Source: Ilex aquifolium (taxonomy: Eukaryota; Streptophyta; Magnoliopsida; Aquifoliales; Aquifoliaceae). Taken from it: DNA of 64,000 nucleotides. The DNA lies in contig OX637394.1 of assembly GCA_951799425.1 (NCBI GenBank), positions 30,726,001-30,790,000 on the forward strand. Direction: 5' to 3'. This document shows positions 1 to 10,700 of the stretch, in pieces. Made by a program: the position numbers and the translations under genes. Numbering within the stretch: the first letter of the stretch is position 1; every line of letters starts with the position of its first letter. The notes beneath the pieces are model-generated. The model did no database searches, had not been told where the DNA came from, and saw only the letters and a list, made by a program, of their open reading frames with translations.

Positions 1-136
1 GTGCCCATACTCATCACAAATCTCACACACATTTTCAAAATTTTGGGCATTTGATACATTTTCATAAAAATTAGAAACATTACATAAAACACAAACTACA
101 ACAAACTATTTACAAATGAGACGACACACCTTGGCC

Positions 137-219
137 CGTGATGAAAATCATGAGACTTACCTATGTCGTCCAAAATCACCTTCGAACTCGACGCTTAACC
201 TTCCCCGGTAACGGCGCCA
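137..219 (-). promoter_or_regulatory. C1 primer-binding site and leader hairpin
   Basis: Bases 201-219 are the reverse complement of a site matching the 3' end of plant tRNA-Asp(GTC), with one mismatch to TGGCGCCGTTGCCGGGGA. The site sits four bases inside the LTR end, where minus-strand DNA synthesis is primed. Further into the leader there is a splice-donor-like GGTAAGTC and an imperfect hairpin (137-152, CGTGAT pairing with ATCATG). Both are shared with C2, B1 and B2. Confidence 0.8.
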
Positions 220-223
220 AAAA

Positions 224-2136
224 TGCTTGATTTATTCCGTCGTTCCTAATCTCTGAACATCATCCCATAGTATGTGTATGGCTTATACGGATAGGGGAGT
301 GTCACTCTCCCTCGGAATGATGCAAGAAATAGGTAAAAAGAATAGTGGGAATGAAATGTGTGTGTGTGTGTGTGAACAAAAGTGCTCCCCAAGCGCAGAG
401 AGACTTTCGAGTGTCGTGTTTTAATTGGAATTGGTATTCCAAGATCATCTCCTCAAGGAAGGAAGGTGAATTGTGTTGAAGGTGATTTTGTGAAAAATGG
501 AAAAGTGTAAAATATTTTGAGTTTGTGTTTTAGTGAGTGAAGATTTTTGGTAAAATGCAATAAAAACAAGGTTGGCTAATCTGAAGAGGTCATTCCAATG
601 GGAATGCTAAATCAACTCAAAACATTCTTCCAATGGTGTATAGGTGTTCGATTGATTCGCAGGAAGCGAGGGACTAAAAAGGAAGTGAGGGCTCAAGCAT
701 ACCCCGTGACAAGTCTACGGTGTATCAAGAGCTCACAACCATGTCCGCACTCAACCTAGTCAAACAAAACCACCTTTCACTACGAGGAAGAATGAATGAG
801 AATCAATTTCACATACCCAATAGGAAATCTCCCTTGGATTAGCCAACTAAAAATCTAACTACTCATAATAAAAGGAAAGACATGCATAATGTAAAGAGAC
901 ATGTAGAAGAAATGGAAATGAAAATGAGTTGAGAATGAAACTTAGAACATATATTAAAGCTAGGAAGAAGTAAACTACAAAGAGAAATTCATTTCATTCC
1001 AAAATGAAAAAGTTGCAGAGCATACCCAGCAGAAAATGTGAAAATGCAAGAACAATGGATTAAACTTGATTGCACTTGAAATAAAGGAAATTACAATGCA
1101 AGAAATGAATGTTACAAGTGAAATACAACTTACTACAACTGAAATGGGTGAAGACAATGCAAACATCTAAGCTTTCTCTATCTAGAACTTCATCTTCTTC
1201 ATTAGGAACTTATCTCTCTAAAACTACTCCTAAACTTAGGTAGCCTCCTCCTCCCCAAAGCTTGTGTGAATACTGAATATATGGTGTAGAGCTTGGTAAG
1301 TTTTGTCCATCCCTCTTTCCTTAGGCTGTGTGTGCAAACCTCCTATCAATGGGAGGTGAGGTGATGCTTTAGACAGGCTAGGGCAAGCATAGCCTGCACC
1401 CACCATGCCTCCCTCCTTCTCTCTCTTCATTTCCCATCCTCCATCCTCAAAAGTCAGCAACTAGGGTCTTGTAGGCATGGTTATATGTAGACAATGTCAG
1501 GAAATGTGTGGGAGAAGCAATGGTAGGCCCCCCAAGCAAGTGGAGGATGAGTTGCAGAATCTGGCATTTTTTAGCAAAACCTACCGGTAGGTTTTACTCC
1601 GGTAGCCAAAACCTACCTGTAGGTTTCCGGTAGGTTTTTGTTGTCTTCTACCGGTAGGTCGTAAGGGGGATGCTAGCTCAGGACTAGATTTCGTAGATTT
1701 ATTATAACTTTTGATCCAACTGTTGCATTGATATAAAATTTTGAAACAATATAGAGGAGATCCAGATCTACAATTTTCATGTTTTGAACTTTGTCAGATT
1801 CGAAGTGAATCATGGTAAAAAATGGAAGAAAACATAGGTACCAATACCGAATGGTGCGGGTGCCGGTACCAAATTTCAAGTAGGCTTCGATACCGGTGCT
1901 TATGATACCAAATACCACTACCTACTTAATTTCTTTCACTTTAAAGGCTCCCAATCCTCTTGTAATGTGTCCATCTCTTCACCACTCATTCACACTTAGT
2001 TGTAGGGTTTCGAAATCCATCATTTACGCTATAATTACCTGCAACATCAAGATTTCAACATTATTCATAAATTCGACTAACTCTTAGTAATTAAATGCAA
2101 AGTTGAGTTAAAATGCATGTAATGAGGCTGTTAATT
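224..2136 (-). repeat. C1 5' LTR
   Basis: About 1.9 kb LTR, minus orientation, beginning at the PBS side with TGCTTGA (plus-strand view). It contains a GT microsatellite (about 357-373). A cluster of CCTACCGGTAGG-type palindromes lies at 1579-1661, with a TATATG element about 100 bp downstream on the minus strand (near 1475). I find no credible ORF; the short frames across 975-2087 are LTR sequence. Confidence 0.8.
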
Positions 2137-2176
2137 TTTTATAGTAATTAAATGCAAAGTTGAGTTAAAATGCATG
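2086..2176. repeat. 33-bp direct duplication at the C1/D junction
   Basis: A segment beginning AGTAATTAAATGCAAAG is present at about 2086-2117 and again at about 2144-2175, flanking the point where the C1 LTR sequence stops and the D 3' tail begins. A short templated copy at a breakpoint is typical of end joining with filler synthesis. It replaces the target duplication expected for a clean insertion. Confidence 0.65.
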
Positions 2177-2213
2177 TTAGGGTTAATTTCTTATAGTTTT
2201 TGCTCTTAGTATT

Positions 2214-2252
2214 TTGCTTGAGGACAAGCAAATATTTAAGTTTGGGGGAATT
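2214..2252 (+). other. Hairpin plus polypurine tract of the upstream D copy
   Basis: Stem TTGCTTG (2214-2220), loop AGGA (2221-2224), stem CAAGCAA (2225-2231), then a purine tract around AAGTTTGGGGGAA (2239-2250) directly before the LTR start TGATGAG at 2253. The PPT primes plus-strand synthesis. The same module ends this element at 32663-32701. Confidence 0.8.
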
Positions 2253-3505
2253 TGATGAGTGGGTTTTATACCTACGAATTGAGTATTCTTGGCTTGATGA
2301 ATTTGCGAGTTTCCAAGTATTTTATGTTCATTTTTATTTGTTTTGTGTGTTTAAATTTTTTTTTTTGTAGGGATCATGAATTGAAAGGAAACAAGGTCAT
2401 TTGGTACCCTAAAGTGTGGATCAATTGAAGACTTAGCAACAAGGGCAGGTGTAGGCATAAAAGGGGGCTGCAGCGCGTGTTTCAGCATGGGACGCGAATT
2501 CTTACTTGTTTTTGAGTAGAAATTGAACTCTAATGCTACATATATGTTAGAGTTTGAGTTGGTATGGGAATATAATGATATGAAGGGCTGCTAATAGAGA
2601 AAAAAACCATGGATTGATAGAAAATTGAAGGCAAGGATCAAAGGAAGCAACATGAAGAAGACCGGGATTGAAGGCTAGAGAGAGATTGAAGATTGCAACT
2701 AAGTTTTCATTCTTTTCTCTTACATTTAGTTTTTTATTTTCTGAGATGTTGATTAATTTGAGATTGATGTTTTTCAATTACATTATGAACTAAATTTTTA
2801 TTAAGATTGCAACGGAACCTGATATTTAGTTAAATTATTCTACTCTCGTTTCCAGTTGTGATTGATCATGTATGAGTTGTTTATCATATTTTGTGCTTAA
2901 TATATGACTATGTGGCCATCAATTAATTTGATTCCCTAGAGGAAATTGGATGATGAATTCTAGGTTTAGATTTGAATATGATGACATGCGTCTGGTTGAT
3001 TCTTCTTAGGATTGAATAGTTGGGTTTGTGTATAGGATAGGAATATACCTATATGCCGTATGTAACTTTTATGAGAGTTTGAGTTTAATGAATCTATTCC
3101 AACTTATTTTGCATAGGAATATAATAATTTAATTGGGAGAGATATTTTTATCTAACCATCGGAAGAGGTTTTATAAAAATATTTGAATTCTCAGTTAACA
3201 ACTTATTTTGATCAATTAACTAGAAAGAGAGTGGAAATATTTATACGCAGCATTAGGGGAAGTTGTAATCTTAAGTTCTTTTATCGTAAAAATTCAATCC
3301 TTGATTATTAAATTTAGATGTAGTGTTGAATTAGTAATTTTATAATTCAATTCCAATTGTTTAAATAAAATTGAATTGATAGAAAGTTAGTACTTGGAAG
3401 TTATTAGTAATAATTCTCTATGGGATCGATTCTCTACTTATCACTTTATTACTTGTTCATCGTGTACACTTGCACGTAAATTGTCAATATCAAATTTGGA
3501 TAACA
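2253..3505 (+). repeat. D LTR (shared middle LTR)
   Basis: 1253 bp, starts TGATGAGTGGG and ends TTTGGATAACA before the PBS. Contains GC-rich CAGCGC words (about 2466-2500) followed by a TATATA-type element (2535-2551). The matching copy at 32702-33457 plus 40790-41357 carries an extra stretch of the CAGCGC words. Confidence 0.85.
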
Positions 3506-3511
3506 AGTTTT

Positions 3512-3529
3512 TGGCGCCGTTGCCGGGGA
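3512..3529 (+). promoter_or_regulatory. D primer-binding site (tRNA-Asp)
   Basis: TGGCGCCGTTGCCGGGGA, a perfect complement of the 3' end of plant tRNA-Asp(GTC), six bases after the LTR end. This primer choice is usual for Athila-type elements. Confidence 0.9.
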
Positions 3530-3679
3530 ACTATTCAAGTAATTATTTCAATATTAATTTCAATCAATTTGATCATAGTTTAAACTTATTTAATTTTCTG
3601 TTTTAATTGCCTTCGCATGCGCTCTTGAATTTTTGTATGCAAACACGATCAACAGGTAAGGAACCACTACCATACGAAG

Positions 3680-4797
3680 ATGAAATCGAAAGAAGGTTAT
3701 GAAACTTGCGAAAGAATTGTCAAGAACGTAAAAACTCAAGAAATCATGGCTGAAGATGAACATAAATCGCTAAGGGATTATGCTATGCCGCTTGTTACGA
3801 AAATACAATCGAGCATTCAAAGGCCCACAATTCAAGCAAATAGTTTCGAGATCAAGTCAGGTACCATCCAAATGATTCAGAATTCAGTGCAGTTTGGGGG
3901 TTTGCCTAACGACGATCCAAACGATCATTTGGTGAGTTTTCTAGAGATTTGTGACACGTTCAAATACAACGGGGTTACCGAAGATGCGATTAAACTCTGA
4001 CTTTTCCCTTTCACACTTAGTGATAAGGTAAAGAGTTGGTTGCATTCATTGTCGTCGGGTTCTATTACTATGTGTACAGATTTAGCTCAAAAATTCTTAG
4101 CTAAATTCTTTCCACCAGCTAAAACTGCAAGGATGAGGAACGACGTCACTTCATTCCCACAACATGATTCTGAGACTCTCTATGAAGCTTGAGAGCGATT
4201 CAAGGACTTACTTCGAAAATGCCCTCACCATGGTATTCCTAAGTGGTTGCAAGTTCAAACATTTTACAATGGGTTGTTTAGTACTACTCAGACCAGTATC
4301 GATGCAGCTGCAGGTAGGGCATTAATGGTGAAATTTTTTGATGAAGCTTATGAGTTATTGAAGACGATGGCTACCAACAATTATCAGTGGCCCTCTACAA
4401 GGATCAATCAGCCAAAGGTAGCAGAGATTTATGAAGTTGATGCGGTTACTACACTGGCTGCATAGGTTGCTACGTTGACAAAGAAGATTGATGTTTTAGG
4501 GTGCATCCTATTCAGAGTGTGGCAGTTGTTTGTCAATTGTGAGCTGAGAACCAGTAAGCAATCAATGTGCAATTAGTTCAGAGTCGGTAAAATACGTTGG
4601 TAACTTCAACAGGCAGCAACATGACAATAATTTCAACAATTATAACCCTGGTTGGAGGACTCATCCGAACTTGTCTTGGAATAATAATCAAGCCCAAACT
4701 TCTGCTCCAACACAATCATACCCACCAGTCTTTCAGAATCAAGCTTCACCACAGCAGGAAAAGAAGTCAAATTTGGAGGAGTTGTTTTCCAGGTATA
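3680..4797 (+). pseudogene. gag: D gag, N-terminal part, with stops and a frameshift
   Basis: Starts with ATG at 3680. The retrotransposon Gag core is readable: the SFEIKSGTIQ region, WLHSL, FLAKFFPP, ERFKDLLRKCPHHG, then a C-terminal NPGW...HPNLSW segment near 4640-4680. The main frame is broken by TGA at 3998, TGA near 4190 (where relatives have Trp) and TAG at 4463. The C-terminal segment is in another frame. The gene is cut at 4797-4802 by E; the downstream gag segment resumes at 29231. Not functional. Confidence 0.85.
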
Positions 4798-4802
4798 TAG
4801 CA

Positions 4803-5594
4803 TGACTAACCCTAACTAGTATGTAATTGAAAATGGTTAAGTAATCAACTTTGTAAGATAAAACAATTAAACATTATGAATTAGGGTTTGTGCGTAAATT
4901 AAAGTTTTAAATACTTTATGTTTGAATTTCAGGATTTAATACAGAAATACCGGAGAATATGAGGTAAACTTGCAAAGCTGGAAACAACGAAGGACTAAAG
5001 TGTAAAGCGATACATGGAACAGCAAGAACACGACACATGAAAGCTCCAGCATGCAACACGTGTACCTACTGCAAGGCATCACTATCCGGATGGTGATGGG
5101 GGGGGTCCGGACGGCCACCTTGGTGGTTTGTCTTGATCCATCCACCTCGTGCTTCCTTATTTGCCTATAAATTGCCATGCCCCCCTTCATTTCAACAAAG
5201 CCGGCCATCCAAAAGCCAAGGGAGAGCTCCAAAAAGAGAAAAAGAAAGAGATAAAGAAAAAGAGAAAAGAGAAAGTCAAATACAAAGCCGGTCTGTCCTA
5301 TACTCCAACCGATACTCTGTATATCTACATTTCTGTTGTATCTTTCTATTCAGATAGTTGAACTACCGCCACTTTGTTTTTTTGATTAATAATAAAAGTG
5401 GTTGTGTTTCAAGTGTTCCTTGTGAAAGAAGTTTTAGAGTTTGTGTTTTCATTTCAGTTGTAATGACGAATACCCGCACTCCTTGCTTGTCAGTAGCAAT
5501 AAGGTGTGAGTAGTCGTTTATACCCTTCGGTGAAGGGTGAACATATGTATATTATCGGTTAAATTATGTAAATGCTGATGTTTTATTCATATAT
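4803..5594 (+). repeat. E: solo LTR, left part
   Basis: Inserted in the D gag with target duplication TAGCA (4798-4802 and 29226-29230). Ends are TGACTAAC at 4803 and GAATCA at 29225, an LTR-like TG...CA pair. This part has twin TCCGGA palindromes (5093-5118), a TATA box CTATAAAT (5165-5172) and a polyadenylation-type AATAAT/AATAAA-like run near 5385, so it reads as promoter plus R region in plus orientation. No internal domain was found, hence solo LTR. The small frames at 5133-5361 look like chance frames. Confidence 0.65.
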
Positions 5595-5768
5595 TGTAAC
5601 ACCCCGCATTTCCTTTTTATATATATGTATATAGATATATAGTAAATAATACTGGTAAAAATGTAGATATGAGTAGAAATATGTGTTGGAGAGGTTTAGA
5701 ATGGATTTGGTTGGTTTAGGAATGGATTGGACGGCAATGGAGGTCGGAACAAGAATCAGGCAGTCAAA

Positions 5769-5902
5769 CCGTACCGGTACCATAGCGTACCGGTACCGCG
5801 TACCGGTACCATACCGTACCGGTACCGCATACCGGTACCATACCGTACCGGTACCGTGTACCGATACGACTACTCCAGTAGCTTAACCGTACCGGTACGA
5901 TT
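5769..5902 (+). promoter_or_regulatory. Tek1 CpG palindrome array
   Basis: Seven or so copies of GTACCGGTAC in about 130 bp, split by the spacer CTACTCCAGTAGC. The 3' LTR has only four copies (12423-12492). The repeats contain CCGG plus flanking CG dinucleotides in an otherwise AT-rich LTR. Its position in the 5' half of the LTR suggests an upstream promoter element; protein binding is inference. Confidence 0.6.
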
Positions 5903-6434
5903 TATCTGACGCCCGCCGAACAGTAAAAATCGGGATTTTGGTGTTTTAAAACACCATTTTTAGCCTCATTTGCCCCATTCTTCATCTCCACTCTCACACT
6001 AAACACTTTAGAACCCTAGGAGAGAAAGAAAGGAAGAGAGAAACTCAAGATCAAAAGGGGAAAAACACAAGGTTAAAGGGTGATTCAAGGATCAAACCCT
6101 AGAGTTTTCAAGAACATCAAGGTAGGGGTTTTCTCCCACTCACTTACATTGAGGCTAGGGTATTTATATATGTATGTTTTTGCTATCAATGGTATATATA
6201 TGCTATGGAATCATCATCTCTTAGGCTTTTTGCAAAGATTACATGTTGTTAGGGTTTAATAACCATGAAATCTCTTTTCTCGTTTTAAAACCCTAGTCTT
6301 TGGGAGAGTGATGTATTTCCTTCCTAAATGCCTTCTTTCTTATTGATTTCGAAACTTTAGTGCTTTGTGTTGGGGAGTAAAATAATGTTATTGCGATCCC
6401 ATGTATTTTTCTTGGTTGGGTTGTTTGAGATACA

Positions 6435-6835
6435 CATGTAATGATTTGTGAGAGGTTCCTTATAAGGATGCTCACCCCTTCCCAAGAGGTTCCTTATAAG
6501 GATGCTTGGGAAGCCATGTAATGCTTTGTGAGAGGTTCCTTATAAGGATGCTCACCCCTTCCCAAGAGGTTCCTTATAAGGATGCTTGGGAAGCCATGTA
6601 ATGCTTTGTGAGAGGTTCCTTATAAGGATGCTCACCCTCTCCCAAGAGGTTCCTTATAAGGATGCTTGGGAAGCCATGTAATGAATTGTGAGAGGTTCCT
6701 TATAAGGATGCTCACCCCTTCCCAAGAGGTTCCTTATAAGGATGCTTGGGAAGCCATGTAATGATTTGTGAGAGGTTCCTGGTAAGGATGCTCACCCATT
6801 CTCAAGAGGTTCCTTGTAAGGATGCTTGAGAATCA
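6435..6835 (+). repeat. 80-bp tandem repeat with CArG palindromes
   Basis: Five units of 80 bp, each with two CCTTATAAGG cores spaced 34 and 46 bp. Eight perfect cores start at 6458, 6492, 6538, 6572, 6618, 6652, 6698 and 6732. The last unit has two decayed cores (6778, 6812). The 3' LTR copy (about 13028-13348) has four units with six perfect cores. CCTTATAAGG fits the CC(A/T)6GG consensus bound by MADS-domain proteins. Confidence 0.85.
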
Positions 6836-7512
6836 AAGACGATCTAAACGGAGGTGGAGGTTACCCTAAAGTATGCCACCTACCAAAAGAATTGTTGGAA
6901 ACTGTGTATGGTGGACTGGATTATATTTGGAAATGGTTTGCTAACTGTATAGTGGTTTCACTTATTCATTCAATTACTGTTGTTCCTTAAACTTGAGATC
7001 TACTAAAATGTCCCTGTTTTACTTCAAAGATTATATATGCTATTTGCGAAATGAGACCGGCCATTTTATATGCTTTTATAAACCTTGTTAGAGTTTGGGA
7101 GGAATGCTGCTACAGAGCTTCGTGCTCACCCCCTACAAACAACATATTTCAGGTCTTTGTCTAGAGGAGGAGCTCGGAACTGACGAGCCGGGACATTGGG
7201 AAGCTCCTGTAGAAGGGAACGTGGACCCCGAGGTGGACGCATAGAGCGACCTCCTTTCCTTTTTGTACTAGACTAGGATATTCATTTTGAACCTTGTAAG
7301 GCCTAGTTTTCTTTTGTTATTTCCGCTGCGCTACATTATGTGATTTTTGGAATGTAAAGGCCAAAATTGGTCTATTCTTTTGGGATAATGCTGTAAATTT
7401 TATGGATGACTTTATGAAGTCTTATTTATTGATGGATTATTCTAGTGCTCTCATGATGTGAATGTTTTAGAATGTAATGCCGTCCAGGGTGTGTTTTGGG
7501 GTGTTACAAAGT

Positions 7513-7525
7513 TGGTATCAGAGCC
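7513..7525 (+). promoter_or_regulatory. Tek1 primer-binding site (initiator tRNA-Met)
   Basis: TGGTATCAGAGCC, complementary to the 3' end of plant initiator tRNA-Met, four bases after the LTR end. This primer choice is usual for chromoviruses. Confidence 0.92.
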
Positions 7526-7700
7526 TAGGCTTTAGGTCTTACATGGGAGATGTAGGTTATGGATTACCACTAGAGATGTAGGTTTAGGGTGGAGGAAATT
7601 GTTAAGTTAAATTTTGTATATGCCTTGTGCTTAAATCAAGACATCCTACATATCACTGTAGTTTATATCTGGCACATCAAGGGAACTAAATTATGGATTG

Positions 7701-10700
7701 ATGTGCAGGATGGACGGGACACGGGGACGCGGACGTGGGCGTGACCGTGGAGGTCAAGCGAATCCACCACCACCACCACCTCCGGATGCCATGCAAGGCA
7801 TTTACCAATGCTTGAGGGAGCTCACCACTTTGGTACAAAACCAAAATGGTAACAACAACCACAATGGTGGAGCTCATCCTCTCGCTCAAGTACCGGGCAA
7901 TGAGAATGGAGACCGAAGGATGATAGCTCTTCGGGAATTCTTACGACAACGACCACCCAACTTCCAAGGGAGCTCCAATCCTTTGGAGGCGGATAGATGG
8001 ATTCGCCGAGTGAAGAAGATCTGTGACGGCATGGGAGTTGCCGAGGAGTTGAGAGTGGGTTTGGCGACCTACCTGTTTGAGGGGGAGGCCGACTATTGGT
8101 GGGATGCCATAAAGAGGAGAAGGGACACCGACATACTCACTTGGGAAGAATTCGATCAACTTTTCCAAGATAAATATTTCCCTGAATCAGTCAGAGGCCA
8201 AATGAAGGCAGATTTTCTTGCATTACGACAAGGTGGTATGACCGTGGCTGAGTATGAGAGGCGGTTCGACGAGCTCTCCCGTTATGCTATGGGATTTATA
8301 TCTACTGAGGCCGACAGGGCCAAGCGCTTCGAGCAGGGTCTGAGGCCGGCTATTAGGGAGAAGTTGGTGGCTCTCAGGATCCGTGAATTTGGGGACTTGG
8401 TGGACAGAGCTGCACTGGTAGAGAGAGACATAGAGGATAGCCAGCGACGACAGGGCTTCTCGAGAGGAGGTCCGATACGGACGGGTGCTAGCACTAGTGG
8501 GGCACAGAGACCGACACCATACCGTCGCCCAGATCAGACAGGGGGACAGCGACTTTTGACAGCCCGAGGAGAGGGAGACACTCAGACTAGAGCCGGTTTT
8601 ATCCCACGATCCTGCTTTGCATGCGGAGGTGTGGGACATCTTCGGATGCATTGCCCAGTCTATCCACCTCAGGGCCCGATCCAGACCTCCAGACAGGTAC
8701 CAGCAGCCCAACCACCACCACCGAGGCCTGCACCGCAGCGACCGATACAAGCTCACGCCCCCGGCGGCGCCAACCAAGGGCGAGTATTTGCTTTGACTCA
8801 GCCGGAGGAGGACATTGCCAACGCCGTTGTGGAAGGTATCGTGCTTATTTATAATTATTGGGCCCGCATATTATTTGACCCCGGTGCAACACACTCATTT
8901 GTACGCACGACATACGCACTTGATTTGGGATTGAGTTTCGCGAAATTAGAGCATGTTATGAATATTAGCTTGCCCACGGGAGAACGGTTAGACTCTAGCC
9001 GAGTCTGCAAGGATTGCGTGCTTCGCATTGGGGAGCACGAATTGATTGTGGATTTGATTGCTTTAGAGATAAAGGGGTATGATGTGATTTTCGGGATGAA
9101 CTTGTTGTCTACTTTCCGGGCGGTAATGGATTGTTTCCGCAAGCGGTTTACATTTCAGTTACCGGGAGGAGTCGTTTTTAGTTTTGTGAATAACCGAGAT
9201 TCTTTCCATCCATTTCCTACTACGGGTAGTAGATTCTTAAAAGCGAAAGCGGGAAGTCAATTGAGTTTCTTAGCTAGCTTGATGGGAGATAACAAGGATA
9301 AACTCCACACGGATGTGGTGTTAATTGTATCGGAGTTTTCAGATGTTTTTCTCGAGGAATTACCCGGATTACCGCCACATAGGGAAATTGAATTCAAGAT
9401 CGATCTCTATCCGGGAACCGAACCCATATCTATTGCTCCCTACCGGATGGCATCTTTGGAGTTGAAGGAGCTAAGGAAGCAATTGGATCATTTGTTGGCG
9501 ATTGGGTTTATCCGTCTAAGCACTTCACCCTGGGGAGCCCCGGTCCTCTTTGTGAAGAAAACGGATGAGACTCTACGGTTGTGCACGGATTACCGGAGGT
9601 TGAATCGGGTTACTGTGAAGAATAAGTATCCGTTGCCGATAATTGATGACTTCTTTGATCAGTTGAAGGGTTCAAAGTATTACTCCAAGATTGATCTTCG
9701 CACGGGGTATCATCAGCTGCGGATTAAGGAGGAGGATATTCCTAAGACTGCTTTCCGTACCCGGTATGGTCATTTCGAGTATACGGTGATGCCGTTCGGA
9801 TTGACTAATGCCCCCCGCAGCCTTCATGGATTTGATGCACAGAGTCTTCCGGCCTTACCTCGATCAATTTGTCATTGTGTTTATTGATGACATATTGGTT
9901 TACTCACAGACTCAGGAGGAACATGCTCGTCATCTCTCTATGGTGCTACAAACATTGAGAGAACATAAGTTATATGCAAAGATGAGCAAGTGTGAGTTTT
10001 GGATGAAGGAAGTGAAGTTCCTTGGCCATGTTGTGTCCGAGCAAGGAGTAGCGGTTGATCCCGCAAAGATTGAGGCCGTGATGAAATGGGAACCACCGAA
10101 GAACGTGACAGAAGTACGGAGTTTCTTGGGGTTAGCCGGCTATTATCGTAGGTTTGTGGAAGGATTCTCCAAGCTTGCGATGCCGATGACTCGCCTTACA
10201 AAGAAGGGGGAGAAATTTTCATGGACTCAAGCGTGTGAACTAGCTTTCCGCACCTTGAAGGAGAAGTTGACGACGTCACCTATCCTCATCATTCCGAGTA
10301 GTGGGGAAGGCTACGATGTCTACACCGATGCTTCACTAAGAGGCTTGGGATGCGTTCTAATGCAAGGAGGGAAGGTAGTGGCTTATGGCTCGAGGCAACT
10401 CAAGGTGCATGAGCAGAATTATCCCACACACGACTTGGAGCTAGCTGCGGTGGTGTTTGCTCTTAAGTTGTGGAGATGTTATTTATACGGGGAGAAATTT
10501 CAAGTGTTCTCGGACCATAAAAGCCTCAAGTATATCTTCACACAGAAAGACTTGAATCTCCGACAGAGAAGGTGGATTGAGTACTTGGAAGATTATGAGT
10601 TCACGCTCAACTACCATCCGGGGAAGGCCAATGTAGTTGCCGACGCTCTTAGCAGGAAGTCTCGGGGTGAAATCAATTCTCTTGCGATAAATAGGTGGAA

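Larger units (their letters stand above)
1..2136 (-). mobile_element. C1: 5' end of Athila-type element, cut by window start
   Basis: Minus-strand element whose 5' LTR (224-2136) and leader (1-200) are in the window; its coding part lies off the left edge. The leader and LTR are reverse-complement relatives of the C2 copy at 43381-64000, including the segment matching 60500-60660. The LTR start is truncated: the first 20 or so bases seen in C2 (TGATGATCACATAATATTGC) are missing, and the element abuts D sequence at a rearranged junction. Confidence 0.8.
5595..7508 (+). repeat. Tek1 5' LTR
   Basis: 1914 bp, TGTAACACCCC to GGGGTGTTACA. In order: GTACCGGTAC palindrome array (5769-5902), a 16-bp palindrome GGTGTTTTAAAACACC (5940-5955), and an 80-bp tandem repeat with CArG cores (6435-6835). 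It is longer than the 3' LTR mainly because it has one more 80-bp unit and a longer palindrome array. Confidence 0.92.

Noticed and set aside
357..373. GT microsatellite
   Set aside because: Short, unremarkable simple repeat within the C1 LTR.
1236..1460. Short frames in the C1 LTR (975-2087)
   Set aside because: They lie inside an LTR whose sister copies do not keep the frames.
5133..5361. Two overlapping 70-codon plus-strand frames in E
   Set aside because: They cover the TATA and presumed transcription start region and are Lys/Glu low-complexity.
6435..6835. CRISPR-like regular repeat spacing
   Set aside because: The repeats are tandem with similar spacers, lie in a plant LTR, and have no cas context.
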